A stretch of DNA of 64,000 bases from Oxalicibacterium flavum (GTDB lineage Bacteria > Pseudomonadota > Gammaproteobacteria > Burkholderiales > Burkholderiaceae_D): assembly GCF_014635065.1 (NCBI RefSeq), contig NZ_BMCG01000005.1, positions 186,001-250,000 on the forward strand. The letters run 5' to 3'. The notes beneath the pieces are model-generated. The model did no database searches and had not been told where the DNA came from. It was given only the letters and a program-made list of their open reading frames with translations. The position numbers and the translations under genes are program-made. This document shows positions 39,576 to 48,672 of the stretch, piece by piece; the stretch's first letter is position 1; the number at the start of each line of letters is the position of its first letter.

Positions 39576-40184
39576 TCAGATTTTTCCTTGGTGTTTGAGT
39601 CTGCTGAGCGTTTCCGGGGATAAATTGAGGTAGGAAGCCAACTCTTTCTTGGGTATGCGGTCGAACAATTCCGGATGCTTGCGCACGAAGCGTTGCACGC
39701 GTCCCGGCGCGTCCAGCAAGTGAAGGGTGATGGTGTGCGCCATGATGTCGCTCATCAATTGCATGACGTCAAGTTCGAAGGCCTGCTTGATGTGTTCGTG
39801 GCGATCAAGGAAGGCGATCCATTGCAGCAATGGCAATTTCACGACGCGTGCCTTGGTGACGCAGATGATGCTGTACGGTGTGGGTGTCTTGAGGCGCCAT
39901 GCGGCGTAGCTGGTTTCCATGCTGCGCTCGTCGGCAAAGCGTAGAATCATCTCCTTGGCTTGCTGATTCGTCACTACGCGCTTGAGGATGCCGTCGAGAA
40001 TGAAGTACTGTTCCATCTCGTGTACGCCCTGGTGCAGCAGGAAATCGCCCTTGGGGCAATCGACCACCAGCAAATGCGGTTCCAGCTCTGCCCATTCCTG
40101 CTCCGTCACGTCCTTCAGGACATGATTCTGCTTGAGTTGAACGCGTATGACATTACGGTCAGGATGGTTATCGACAGTGGGCAT
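39576..40184 (-). CDS. Crp/Fnr-family transcription regulator divergent from oxc
   Basis: The 202-aa product has a cyclic-nucleotide-binding-like domain (residues 20-140, PKGDFLLHQGVHEMEQYFILDG) and a C-terminal helix-turn-helix (RIPKKELASYLNLSPETLSRLK). The recognition helix ETLSR (191-195) has the E-x-x-S-R residues Fnr uses to read TTGA half-sites, fitting the TTGACC boxes here. It lacks the N-terminal cysteine cluster of Fnr and ends soon after the helix. It is divergent from oxc with a box between them, so it likely controls oxc and itself. Its signal is unknown. Confidence 0.88.
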   Translation of the reverse strand: MPTVDNHPDRNVIRVQLKQNHVLKDVTEQEWAELEPHLLVVDCPKGDFLLHQGVHEMEQYFILDGILKRVVTNQQAKEMILRFADERSMETSYAAWRLKTPTPYSIICVTKARVVKLPLLQWIAFLDRHEHIKQAFELDVMQLMSDIMAHTITLHLLDAPGRVQRFVRKHPELFDRIPKKELASYLNLSPETLSRLKHQGKI

Positions 40185-40246
40185 TTACAGTCAGGAAATG
40201 GCTACCAGAAGGAGTTGAACCAAGGGCAGATATCATGCGATGAAAA

Positions 40247-40260
40247 TTGACCGGGGTCAA
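40247..40260. promoter_or_regulatory. FNR-type palindrome between the regulator and oxc
   Basis: TTGACCGGGGTCAA is followed by -10-like TATGAT at 40284-40289, starting 30.5 bases from the box centre; the expected start is near 40296, putting the centre at about -42. It is one of the two boxes (with 43839) that share TATGATACG-N-CCAC downstream. It could also serve the divergent regulator gene. Confidence 0.68.
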
Positions 40261-40328
40261 TGATAGAAGCGCAAGCCGATCGATATGATACGCCCACTTG
40301 ATAAGGATGCGTGATGCGCATTCTTAAA

Positions 40329-40370
40329 GGGTGTCTCTAAAAATCTGCCGATCGGATTTTCAGAGATGCC
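40329..40370 (+). repeat. Imperfect inverted repeat in the oxc leader
   Basis: GGTGTCTCT-AAAAATC pairs with GGATTTT-CAGAGATGCC around a CCGATCGG centre, forming a 15- to 17-bp hairpin in the predicted oxc leader. It may regulate mRNA stability, or be a small dispersed palindromic element; only one copy is seen here. Confidence 0.5.
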
Positions 40371-40455
40371 TTGCAAGTAAGGATTACCGTCGAAGTGCGG
40401 TATGTACCGGCACTGAGCAACGTTGCTCAACCTTTATCGAAAGAGACATTTCATC

Positions 40456-42165
40456 ATGACTAACGCGACTGCAGTAGTACCCGAAGGCGTAGAGCTGACC
40501 GACGGCTTCCATCTCCTGATGGATGCACTGGAAATGAACGGCATCACCAACATCTACGGTCTGCTCGGTATCCCAGTGACCGAAATCGGCCGTATGTGGC
40601 AAGCGCGCGGTAACAAGTTCTACAGCTTCCGTAACGAGCAGAATGCTGGCTACGCGGCATCGGTGGCCGGTTATCTGACCAAAAAACCTGGCGTGTGCGT
40701 GACGGTTTCCGCACCTGGCTTCCTGAACGGTCTGACCGCACTGGCCAACGCCACCACCAACTGCTTCCCGATGATCCTGATCTCGGGTTCGTCCGAGCGT
40801 GAAATCGTCGACCTGCAACAAGGCGACTACGAAGAAATGGACCAGCTGAACATCGCTCGTCCGCACTGCAAGGCTTCGTTCCGTATCAACCGTCCTGAAG
40901 ACATCGGCGTTGCCGTGGTCCGCGCCGTGCGCACCGCGCTGTCGGGCCGTCCGGGCGGTGTCTATCTGGACATCCCTGCACGTCTGTTCAGCACCGTCAT
41001 GAGTGCCGAAGAAGGCAAGAAATCGCTGTGGGTCCCGGTTGATCCGGCTCCTGCGCAGATCCCTGCACCGTCGGCCGTGCAACGTGCCGCCGAACTGATC
41101 AAGAACGCCAAGAAGCCGCTGATCCTGCTGGGCAAGGGCGCTGCCTACGCACAGTGCGACGCCGACATCAAGGCACTGGTCGAAGAAACCGGCATTCCGT
41201 TCACCCCGATGTCGATGGCAAAAGGCCTGGTTTCGGATACGCACCCGCAATGCGGCGCTGCTGCCCGTTCGATGGTTCTGCAAGAATCCGACGTGGTCGT
41301 CCTGATCGGCGCACGCCTGAACTGGCTGCTGTCGCACGGCAAGGGCAAGACCTGGGGCAATCCGAAGAAATTCGTTCAAATCGACATCCAGGCCAACGAA
41401 ATCGACAGCAACGTGCAGATCCACGCACCGCTGGTCGGCGACGTCCAGTCCTGCGTCAACGCACTGCGCGACGCACTGAAAGGCATGAACAAGCCGACCG
41501 AGTGGATGAACGCCGTGGCAGAACGCGCTGCCGGCAGCCGCGCCAAGCTGGCTACCAAGCTGTCGACCGCCACCCCGGTCATGAACTACCACAACTCGCT
41601 GGGCGCAATCCGTGACGTTCTGAAAAACTACCCGGACATCACCCTGGTCAACGAAGGCGCCAACGCCCTCGACAATGCACGTATGGTCATCGACCAGTAC
41701 CTGCCGCGCAAGCGTGTGGATACCGGCACCTGGGGCGTCATGGGCATCGGTATGGGTTCGGCTGCAGCCGCTGCTGTTGAAACCGGCAAGCCTGTCGTCG
41801 CGATCTGCGGTGATTCGGCATTCGGCTTCAGCGCAATGGAATACGAAACCCTGACCCGTTACAACCTGCCTGTGACCGTCATCGTCATGAACAACGGCGG
41901 TATCTACCGCGGTGACGAAGCCAGCCCGGAACACCAGTTCTCGTGCATGCTGTTCAACCCGAACACCCGCTATGACCAACTCAGTATCGCTCTGGGCGGC
42001 GAAGGCGTTCGCGTCAACACGCCGGAAGAGCTGGCCAAGGCACTGGAAGACTCGATCAAGTCGGGCAAAACGACCATCATCGACGCGATCATCGATCCGG
42101 CCGCTGGTGTCGAATCGGGCCGTATCGGCAACCTGAACATCGTTTCGACGATCGGCAAGAAATAA
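40456..42165 (+). CDS. oxc: Oxalyl-CoA decarboxylase
   Basis: Oxc is a TPP enzyme that decarboxylates oxalyl-CoA to formyl-CoA, the energy-yielding step of oxalate catabolism. From the ATG at 40456 the product is 569 aa, almost the length of the Oxalobacter formigenes enzyme. It has the catalytic Glu in [33 protein letters not shown], and the TPP-binding [15 protein letters not shown] followed by MNNGGIYRG. Codons are strongly biased. It sits behind an FNR-type box and before frc. Confidence 0.96.
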   Translation: MTNATAVVPEGVELTDGFHLLMDALEMNGITNIYGLLGIPVTEIGRMWQARGNKFYSFRNEQNAGYAASVAGYLTKKPGVCVTVSAPGFLNGLTALANATTNCFPMILISGSSEREIVDLQQGDYEEMDQLNIARPHCKASFRINRPEDIGVAVVRAVRTALSGRPGGVYLDIPARLFSTVMSAEEGKKSLWVPVDPAPAQIPAPSAVQRAAELIKNAKKPLILLGKGAAYAQCDADIKALVEETGIPFTPMSMAKGLVSDTHPQCGAAARSMVLQESDVVVLIGARLNWLLSHGKGKTWGNPKKFVQIDIQANEIDSNVQIHAPLVGDVQSCVNALRDALKGMNKPTEWMNAVAERAAGSRAKLATKLSTATPVMNYHNSLGAIRDVLKNYPDITLVNEGANALDNARMVIDQYLPRKRVDTGTWGVMGIGMGSAAAAAVETGKPVVAICGDSAFGFSAMEYETLTRYNLPVTVIVMNNGGIYRGDEASPEHQFSCMLFNPNTRYDQLSIALGGEGVRVNTPEELAKALEDSIKSGKTTIIDAIIDPAAGVESGRIGNLNIVSTIGKK

Positions 42166-42228
42166 TCATCCGTACATGGCGCAAGCCATGTACAAGCGGT
42201 GACTATTGTTTTATGGTTACAAGATTGG

Positions 42229-42257
42229 CGCGTCCGGGAAACCGGACGCGTTGTTTT
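42229..42257 (+). terminator. Terminator after oxc
   Basis: CGCGTCCGG pairs with CCGGACGCG around a GAAA loop and runs into TTGTTTT. A weaker stem GTACATGGC/GCCATGTAC (42172-42193) precedes it. No FNR-type box is seen in the 302-bp gap 42166-42467, so frc may depend on read-through or a separate promoter. Confidence 0.82.
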
Positions 42258-42467
42258 CCCTGATTGCGGTTTGGGGCAAACGAATGGGACGGCCTGGCTC
42301 TTGAAATTCTGAAAAGAGACCAGAACTGCTCCGGATAAGAGAATCCAGTCGGCACGCGCCGGCAAGGTTCCACGTAGGCCTCTTGGGATTTCCCATTTCT
42401 GAAAAGCATTGCAGTACGAATGCCGTTTCAGGAAGTAAGTTAAACAATTGACAAGGAAGCTATCAAT

Positions 42468-43721
42468 ATGAGCAAGCCATTGGAAGGGATCAAGATCATC
42501 GACTTCACGCACGTGCAAGCAGGTCCTGCATGTACGCAGATGCTGGCATGGTTCGGTGCGGATGTTATCAAGGTGGAGCGCCCAGGTTCGGGTGACGTAA
42601 CGCGTTCGCAACTGCGCGACATTCCTGGCAAGGACGCGCTGTACTTCACGATGCTGAACAGCAACAAGCGTTCGCTGACGCTCGATACCAAGACCCCGCA
42701 AGGCAAGGAAGTCCTGGAAAAGCTGATCAAGGAATCCGACGTCATGGTCGAGAACTTCGGTCCTGGCGCACTGGATCGCATGGGCTTCTCGTGGGCACGC
42801 ATTCAGGAACTGAACCCAGGCATGATCCTGGCGTCGGTCAAGGGCTTCTCCGAAGGTCACCACTACGAAGACCTGAAAGTCTATGAAAACGTCGCGCAAT
42901 GCGCAGGCGGTGCTGCTTCAACCACCGGTTTCTGGGATGGTCCGCCGACCGTTTCGGCTGCTGCACTGGGTGACTCGAACACCGGTATGCACCTCGCCAT
43001 CGGTATCCTGACCGCCCTGATGGGTCGTCAGAAAACCGGCAAGGGTCAGAAAGTTGCCGTTTCGATGCAAGACGCCGTTCTCAACCTGTGCCGCGTCAAG
43101 CTGCGCGACCAACAGCGTCTGGACAAGATCGGTTACCTGGAAGAGTATCCGCAGTACCCGCACGGCAAGTTTACCGACGTCGTCCCGCGTGGCGGTAACG
43201 CCGGCGGTGGCGGTCAGCCAGGCTGGGTTCTGAAATGTAAAGGTTGGGAAACCGATCCTAACGCTTACATCTACTTCACGGTTCAAGGCCACGCATGGGC
43301 TCCGATCTGTAAAGCACTGGGCAAGGAAGAGTGGATCGACGATCCGGCTTACAACACCCCGATCGCTCGTCAAGACAAGATCTTTGACATCTTTGCCTTC
43401 ATCGAAGACTTCATCAAGGACAAGACCAAGTTCGAAGCAGTTGATATCTTCCGCAAGTTCGATATCCCTTGCGCTCCGGTCCTGTCGATGAAAGAAATCG
43501 CTGCAGACGAATCGCTGCGCAAGAGCGGTTCGATCGTCGAAGTCGAGCACAAGGATCGTGGCGAGAAGTACCTGACCGTCGGTTCGCCGATCAAGTTCTC
43601 CGATCTGAAGCCTGAAATCACCGCTTCGCCGCTGCTCGGCGAACACACGGATGAAGTGCTGGCTCAACTGGGTTACACCAAAGAGCAGATCGCCGAATTC
43701 CACGCCAACAAGGCTGTTTAA
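42468..43721 (+). CDS. frc: Formyl-CoA:oxalate CoA-transferase
   Basis: Frc moves CoA from formyl-CoA to oxalate, giving oxalyl-CoA and formate. The 417-aa class III CoA-transferase keeps the catalytic Asp169 ([10 protein letters not shown]), the conserved Gln17 ([12 protein letters not shown]) and the mobile glycine loop GGGGQPGW (246-253). Residue 48 is Gln, as in E. coli YfdW, where O. formigenes has Trp. AAGGAAG lies before the ATG. It forms a cycle with the preceding oxc. Confidence 0.95.
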   Translation: MSKPLEGIKIIDFTHVQAGPACTQMLAWFGADVIKVERPGSGDVTRSQLRDIPGKDALYFTMLNSNKRSLTLDTKTPQGKEVLEKLIKESDVMVENFGPGALDRMGFSWARIQELNPGMILASVKGFSEGHHYEDLKVYENVAQCAGGAASTTGFWDGPPTVSAAALGDSNTGMHLAIGILTALMGRQKTGKGQKVAVSMQDAVLNLCRVKLRDQQRLDKIGYLEEYPQYPHGKFTDVVPRGGNAGGGGQPGWVLKCKGWETDPNAYIYFTVQGHAWAPICKALGKEEWIDDPAYNTPIARQDKIFDIFAFIEDFIKDKTKFEAVDIFRKFDIPCAPVLSMKEIAADESLRKSGSIVEVEHKDRGEKYLTVGSPIKFSDLKPEITASPLLGEHTDEVLAQLGYTKEQIAEFHANKAV

Positions 43722-43738
43722 TTCGCGGTCGTTGTAAA

Positions 43739-43766
43739 AAAAAAGCGCCCTTCGGGGCGCTTTTTT
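43739..43766 (+). terminator. Terminator after frc
   Basis: AAAAAAGCGCCC pairs with GGGCGCTTTTTT around a TTCG tetraloop, a textbook intrinsic terminator 18 bases past the stop codon. Confidence 0.93.
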
Positions 43767-43838
43767 ATTGGTGAAGGAGGAAGCAGTGCAATACGCTGCA
43801 TGCGGAAAATGCAGGGTATTTTTGCGTCGTGTGGAAAA

Positions 43839-43852
43839 TTGACCGCGATCAA
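43839..43852. promoter_or_regulatory. FNR-type palindrome upstream of the second frc
   Basis: TTGACCGCGATCAA is followed by TATGAT at 43876-43881, 30.5 bases from the box centre, exactly as in front of oxc. The predicted start near 43888 leaves a leader of about 220 bases. The 389-bp gap 43722-44110 contains two terminator-like hairpins and this promoter but no gene. Confidence 0.68.
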
Positions 43853-44055
43853 TGCCGTTACGGGGCGGGCGTCGCTATGATACGGCCACCCGAATACGAT
43901 GGGGCGAGTTGCAAGCTATGGCCTTCCGGCATTGCTGCGGCGGCACTCCTCCTACAGGCGCGATGAATGTCCAGCCGCGCCGGTAGTGATAATATCTCGC
44001 ACCATGGTTCGCCGAAGTGCGACGCAAATTTACCGGATTTGATTGAGTTGAACGC

Positions 44056-44090
44056 AGCGTGAGTGGACTCATGTTCGCTCGCGCTTTTTT
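44056..44090 (+). terminator. Terminator-like hairpin in the leader of the second frc
   Basis: AGCGTGAG pairs with CTCGCGCT (one G-T pair) around a 14-base loop and is followed by TTTTTT. It ends only 20 bases before the ATG of the second frc and lies downstream of its predicted promoter, so it could act as an attenuator. Confidence 0.5.
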
Positions 44091-44110
44091 GTACAGACAA
44101 AGGAGTAGTG

Positions 44111-45361
44111 ATGAGTAAGGCATTGAGCGGTTATCGCATTCTTGATTTCACGCACGTACAGTCCGGCCCTGCATGCACGCAGTTGCTGGCCTGGTTTGGC
44201 GCAGACGTGATCAAGGTTGAGCGCGCAGGTGAAGGCGACGTCACGCGCAGCCAACTGCGCGACATCCCCGATGCCGACAGCCTGTACTTCACGATGCTGA
44301 ACGGTAACAAGCGTTCGATCACGCTGGACACCAAGAACCCGAAGGGCAAGGCTGTCCTTGAGAAGCTGATCAAGGAGTGTGACGTTCTGGTCGAGAACTT
44401 CGCACCTGGCGCGCTGGACCGCATGGGCTTCAGCTGGGAGCGCATCCAGGAACTGAACCCGAAGATGATCATGGCATCGGTCAAGGGTTTCGGTCCCGGT
44501 CCGTACGAAAACTGCAAGGTCTATGAAAACGTTGCGCAATGCGCAGGCGGTGCTGCATCCACCACCGGTTTCGACGACGGCCCACCACTGGTGACCGGCG
44601 CGCAGATCGGCGACACTGGTACCGGCATGCACCTCGCACTGGGCATCATGGCTGCACTGATTCAGCGTCAGACCACCGGCCGTGGCCAGAAAGTGCTGGC
44701 TTCCATGCAGGACGCCGTGCTGAACCTGTGCCGCGTCAAGCTGCGCGACCAGCAGCGCCTGGAACGCACCGGCGTGATGAAGGAATATCCGCAATATCCG
44801 GATACCCCGTTTGGCGAAGCCGTGCCGCGTGCCGGCAATGCATCGGGCGGTGGCCAGCCGGGCTCCGTGCTGAAGTGCAAGGGCTGGGAAACCGATCCGA
44901 ACGCCTATATCTACTTCATCGCGCAGGCGCCGGTCTGGGAGCAGATCTGCAAGGTGATCGGCAAGGAAGAATGGCTGACCGATCCGGAATACGCAACGCC
45001 GGCTACCCGTCTGCCGCACCTGAAGAACATCTTCGCGACGGTCGAGGAATGGACCAAGACCAAGACCAAGTTCGAGGCGATGGACATCCTCAACAAGTTC
45101 GACATCCCTTGCGGCCCGATCCTGTCGATGAAGGAAATCGCCGAAGAGCAGGCGCTGCGCGATACCGGCACCATCGTGGAAGTCGATCACCCGGTGCGCG
45201 GCAAGTACCTGACCGTCGGCAACCCGATCAAGCTGTCGGACAGCCCGACCGAAGTGACGCGCTCGCCGTTGCTCGGTGAGCATAATGAAGAAGTGCTGAC
45301 CCAGCTCGGTTACTCGGCCGAACTGATTGCGGAACTGCGCGCTGAACGTGTGATTTCGTAA
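44111..45361 (+). CDS. Formyl-CoA:oxalate CoA-transferase paralog
   Basis: The 416-aa product is closely similar to the upstream Frc along its whole length. It keeps Gln17 and the catalytic Asp (Asp168), and also has Gln48. It differs in the glycine loop (SGGGQPGS for GGGGQPGW) and in FDDGPPLV where the first has FWDGPPTV. These changes near the active site could alter CoA donor choice, for example succinyl-CoA or acetyl-CoA in place of formyl-CoA. AGGAG precedes the ATG at 44111. It has its own FNR-type promoter. Confidence 0.9.
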   Translation: MSKALSGYRILDFTHVQSGPACTQLLAWFGADVIKVERAGEGDVTRSQLRDIPDADSLYFTMLNGNKRSITLDTKNPKGKAVLEKLIKECDVLVENFAPGALDRMGFSWERIQELNPKMIMASVKGFGPGPYENCKVYENVAQCAGGAASTTGFDDGPPLVTGAQIGDTGTGMHLALGIMAALIQRQTTGRGQKVLASMQDAVLNLCRVKLRDQQRLERTGVMKEYPQYPDTPFGEAVPRAGNASGGGQPGSVLKCKGWETDPNAYIYFIAQAPVWEQICKVIGKEEWLTDPEYATPATRLPHLKNIFATVEEWTKTKTKFEAMDILNKFDIPCGPILSMKEIAEEQALRDTGTIVEVDHPVRGKYLTVGNPIKLSDSPTEVTRSPLLGEHNEEVLTQLGYSAELIAELRAERVIS

Positions 45362-45378
45362 TCTGTCTCCCCGCCATG

Positions 45379-45406
45379 AAAAAACCCCTCTTCGGAGGGG
45401 TTTTTT
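45379..45406 (+). terminator. Terminator after the second frc
   Basis: AAAAAACCCCTC pairs with GAGGGGTTTTTT around a TTCG tetraloop, 18 bases past the stop. The 191-bp gap that follows shows no gene. Confidence 0.93.
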
Positions 45407-45597
45407 GTTGTGTGGCTGCAAACAAAGCGCTGTTGTCGTTGCAGATTGTCCCTGGTTCATGGATGAACTGCTTGCCTAACGAGCTTGCATTGAGGCAATC
45501 TTCATAATCCTGTCCTGCAGTCTCATTCCTGGTTTAACAATTCGCATCAAGACGAATGTGGAAGGCGCAGGCGGCATGTCCCGGGAGGAGAGAAGAG

Positions 45598-46740
45598 ATG
45601 AAAAGAGCGATATGGGCGAGGATGCTGGCCTGTCTGTGCCTGGCGGCGACATTCCAGGTGGCAGGCGCGGAAGACGGCGTCTCTGATGGCGCGATCTTGA
45701 TCGGCCAGACCATTGGCGTGACCGGGCCGCTGGCCGGCACGGTCAAGGAAATGAACGAGGGCGCGCAAGCCTATTTCGCGCATGTGAACAAGCAGGGTGG
45801 CATTCATGGCCGCCGCATCGAACTGCGTACGCTCGACGATCAGGATGTGCCCGAGAAGGCGGCCGCCAACGCGCGTACGTTGATCGAATCGGAAAAGGTG
45901 TTCGCGCTGTTCCAGAGCCGCGGCACGCCGCAGACGCTGGCGATCCTGCCCGAGATCGGCGTGCGCAAGGTGCCGCTGATCGCGCCGAGCACGGGTGCCG
46001 AAAGCCTGCACGTGCCGCTCAACCGGCTGGTTTTCAATGTGCGTGCCAAGTACCAGGACGAAGTCATCAAGGCCATCGAGCATTTCAACACGCTCGGGAT
46101 GAAGAGCATCGGCTTGCTGACCTACGAGCAGGACGATGCGCTCGGCATCGATGGCGTGAACGGCTTCAACAAGGGCATGACGCAGTTCAAGCTGACGCCA
46201 GCCGTCATCGAGATATTCCCGCGCGTAAAACCGGATGTCGATGCGGTGGCGAAGAAACTGATCGCGGCCAATCCCACTGCACTGATCATCGTCAGCTCCG
46301 GCGTCAATACGGTGAACGTGATCAAGGCGATCCGCGCAGGGGGCGGCCGCATGCAGATCATGACCTTGTCGAACAATGCCTCCCAGGATTTCATCCAGAG
46401 TCTCGGCAAGGATGCAGCCGGCGTCATGGTTTCGCAGATCACGCCGCCGCCGACCTCGTCGGTAACCGGCCTTGGCAAGGAATTCCAGAGCGTGGCGAAG
46501 ACGTCCGGCATGACGGTATCGTATGCGGCGATGGAGGGTTTCATCTCGGCCAAGGTACTGGTCGAAGGATTGCGTCGCTCCGGCCGCAACCTGACGCGTG
46601 AAGGATTGATCCGGGCGATGGAAGGCATGCAGCGCGTCGATATTGGCGGCGTCATGATCAGCTATGGCGAACGCGACCACAGCGGCAGCGATTTCGTCGA
46701 ACTGACCCTGATCGGCAAGGACGGACGTTACGTGCGTTGA
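45598..46740 (+). CDS. ABC-transporter-type periplasmic ligand-binding protein (LivJ/branched-chain type)
   Basis: The 380-aa product starts at 45598 after GGGAGGAG and has a signal peptide ending near VAGAEDG. The fold is the Leu/Ile/Val-binding type I periplasmic protein (ILIGQTIGVTGPLAGTVKEMNEGAQAYF; GIHGRRIELRTLDDQ; IAPSTGAES). No permease or ATPase genes are adjacent, so it is either an orphan receptor serving another transporter or a sensor partner. Its ligand is unknown. Confidence 0.87.
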   Translation: MKRAIWARMLACLCLAATFQVAGAEDGVSDGAILIGQTIGVTGPLAGTVKEMNEGAQAYFAHVNKQGGIHGRRIELRTLDDQDVPEKAAANARTLIESEKVFALFQSRGTPQTLAILPEIGVRKVPLIAPSTGAESLHVPLNRLVFNVRAKYQDEVIKAIEHFNTLGMKSIGLLTYEQDDALGIDGVNGFNKGMTQFKLTPAVIEIFPRVKPDVDAVAKKLIAANPTALIIVSSGVNTVNVIKAIRAGGGRMQIMTLSNNASQDFIQSLGKDAAGVMVSQITPPPTSSVTGLGKEFQSVAKTSGMTVSYAAMEGFISAKVLVEGLRRSGRNLTREGLIRAMEGMQRVDIGGVMISYGERDHSGSDFVELTLIGKDGRYVR

Positions 46741-46747
46741 TCGCTCG

Positions 46748-48016
46748 CTACATGCCGGTGAAGCGGAAATCCACTTCCGGCAGCCGGCCGCAGATGATGT
46801 CGGCAATCGCGCGGCCCGAACCGCATCCCATGGTCCATCCCAGCGAACCGTGGCCGGTGTTCAGGTACAGGTTGGCATAGCGCGTGCTGCCGATGTAGGG
46901 GATGTTGGACGGCGTCAGCGGACGCAGCCCTGCCCAGTAGACCGGATTGTCATAGTCGCAGGCAGCCGGAAACAGCGTGCGTGCGCGTTGCGTGATCGCC
47001 TCGCAGCGCGCCGGGTTCAGTTCGCGCGAATAGCCGTTGAACTCGCAGGTGCCGGCCACGCGCAGTCGGTTGCCCAGGCGCGATACCACCAGCTTGTACT
47101 CATCGTCGATCAGCGACACCGTGGGTGCGGCAGCACTATCCGCGATGGCATAGGTCGCCGAATAGCCCTTGCCCGGATAGATCGGCAGGTCGATCCCCAA
47201 CGGCCGCAGCAGATCGACCGAAAAACTTCCGCATGCCATCACGAAGGCATCTGCCCGAAGCGTGCGATGCCGGCCCTGCGCATCGATCACTTCCACACCC
47301 ATGACCTTGGCCGACGCGCCTGCGCCTTCCGTGAGCAGGCGCGTCGCGCTGTGGTTGAAGAGAAAGCGCACGCCGCCTTGCGCGGCACGTTGCGCCAGCC
47401 CCGTCGTGAAACCATGGATGTCGCCCGATTCGTCGCTTGGCGTGAAATCGGCTCCGACCAGTTGCGAGCGGATGGCGGCCAGCGCCGGCTCGAGGCGCAC
47501 CGCTTCGTCGATGGTCAGCGGATCGCGCGGACAGCCGAGCTCGCGCATGATGGCGGCCGATGCCAGCGAATTGTCGAATTCCTTCCGGTCGGTATAGAAG
47601 TGCAGGATGCCGCGCGTCAGGCAGTCGTATTCGATGCCGGTCTCGGCGCGGACCTGCTGCAGCGTGCGGCGGCTGTATTCGGCGATCGCCACGATCTGAC
47701 GGATGTTGTAGGCGGTGCGCGCAGGCGTGCATTCGCGCAGGAAGCGCATGCCCCATTTCCACTGGAACCACTCGGGCCGGAAGCGATAGAGCAGCGGGGC
47801 ATCTTCCTTGCCCAGCGAGCGCAGCAGTGTCAGCGGCGCAGTCTTGTTGGCCCAGGGCGTCGCATGCGAGACCGAGATCTGGCAGCCGTTGGCAAAGCTG
47901 GTTTCCTGCGCCGGTCCGGGCTGGCGGTCGATCACCGTGACGTCGTGGCCGGCCTGATGCAGAAACCAGGCCGAGGCGGTGCCGATGATGCCGGAGCCGA
48001 GAACGATGATCTTCAT
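46748..48016 (-). CDS. dadA: D-amino acid dehydrogenase
   Basis: DadA oxidises D-amino acids to keto acids and passes electrons to the respiratory chain. The 422-aa product has the N-terminal FAD motif IIVLGSGIIGTASAWFL, SFANGCQISVSHATPW typical of DadA, and the C-terminal GLRPLTPSNIPYIGST and NTGHGSLGWTMGCGSG segments. It stands alone, convergent with the binding-protein gene and divergent from the 111-aa paralog. Other FAD amino-acid oxidases are the alternative, but the motifs favour DadA. Confidence 0.9.
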   Translation of the reverse strand: MKIIVLGSGIIGTASAWFLHQAGHDVTVIDRQPGPAQETSFANGCQISVSHATPWANKTAPLTLLRSLGKEDAPLLYRFRPEWFQWKWGMRFLRECTPARTAYNIRQIVAIAEYSRRTLQQVRAETGIEYDCLTRGILHFYTDRKEFDNSLASAAIMRELGCPRDPLTIDEAVRLEPALAAIRSQLVGADFTPSDESGDIHGFTTGLAQRAAQGGVRFLFNHSATRLLTEGAGASAKVMGVEVIDAQGRHRTLRADAFVMACGSFSVDLLRPLGIDLPIYPGKGYSATYAIADSAAAPTVSLIDDEYKLVVSRLGNRLRVAGTCEFNGYSRELNPARCEAITQRARTLFPAACDYDNPVYWAGLRPLTPSNIPYIGSTRYANLYLNTGHGSLGWTMGCGSGRAIADIICGRLPEVDFRFTGM

Positions 48017-48155
48017 GAAGGATGCGCAGGGAAGGCCGCAGGGGCAGGCAGGAGATGCGCAAGGCTACCGGGTTTTACTCGGCGCGCCCATGACGGCTGT
48101 CAAGAAGCGCCATAATCTCGGCTTCCAATTCATAAGTTATGAATAATGATATTGA

Positions 48156-48202
48156 TTAAATACTTTAACTATACGTAATCGTTCATGGCGTTTAGGATGC
48201 AA
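48156..48202 (+). promoter_or_regulatory. Conserved promoter module of the second 111-aa gene
   Basis: Bases 48156-48183 match the module at 30601-30628 in 26 of 28 positions. TAGGAT at 48193-48198 occupies the same place as TAAGAT at 30638. The rest of the 48017-48272 gap between divergent dadA and this gene shows no other feature. Confidence 0.62.
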
Positions 48203-48272
48203 GTAAGGTTGGCAAACATGCGAAGCCGCGATTGCCAGAGATGCAGCACCTGCAGCATACGAGGAGAAGTCC

Positions 48273-48608
48273 ATGAGCAATACCGTACTTGAGCAATGCC
48301 CGATCGGCCCGGAAGTCACCTGCCATCTGGCCGCCTACAATGCCGCCTTCTACGAGCTCGGCCTGAGCTGGCACTGGGACGACGAGACTTTCCACGCCCT
48401 GCAGAGCCTGCCGTGCGAGCGCGAGTGGATCAAGGCCTACATGAAGACGCATCAGTCGCACCTGCTGAACGCCTACGATCCGGATTTCCTGATTGATGCG
48501 ATCCAGTCCACCAAGGCGCGCTGCTTCGAAACCATGACCGATGGCGGTGCGAAGAAGGCTGCGTCGGTCAACTGGGCCGAATTCCAGCAGGCCGAAGTCG
48601 GCGTCTGA
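48273..48608 (+). CDS. Unknown 111-aa protein, paralog 2
   Basis: This product is the same length as that of 30695-31030 and shares its three blocks (AYNAAFYELGLSWHWD, QSHLL with DFLIDAIQ and KARC, and the WAEFQ end). The first 18 residues and the middle are unrelated in detail. AGGAGAAG precedes the ATG. It has no membrane or signal segment and no recognised domain. No regulator gene is adjacent, so the LysR at 29581 may act in trans. A perfect 10-bp stem (48616-48657) follows. Confidence 0.8.
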   Translation: MSNTVLEQCPIGPEVTCHLAAYNAAFYELGLSWHWDDETFHALQSLPCEREWIKAYMKTHQSHLLNAYDPDFLIDAIQSTKARCFETMTDGGAKKAASVNWAEFQQAEVGV

Positions 48609-48615
48609 TCCTCAT

Positions 48616-48657
48616 GCGGCATGGCCGGCCTGTGGTCGACGGCCTGCGCCATGCCGC
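48616..48657. other. Hairpin between the 111-aa gene and the PII-like gene
   Basis: GCGGCATGGC pairs perfectly with GCCATGCCGC around a 22-base loop that has GGCC/GGCC pairing of its own. It sits between convergent genes but lacks T runs. Confidence 0.5.
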
Positions 48658-48672
48658 GCAATGCGGCTGCCT

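Noticed and set aside
42443-42452. Single TTGAC half-site before the first frc
   Set aside because: The second half-site is missing (AATTGACAAG), so it was not counted with the five FNR-type palindromes.
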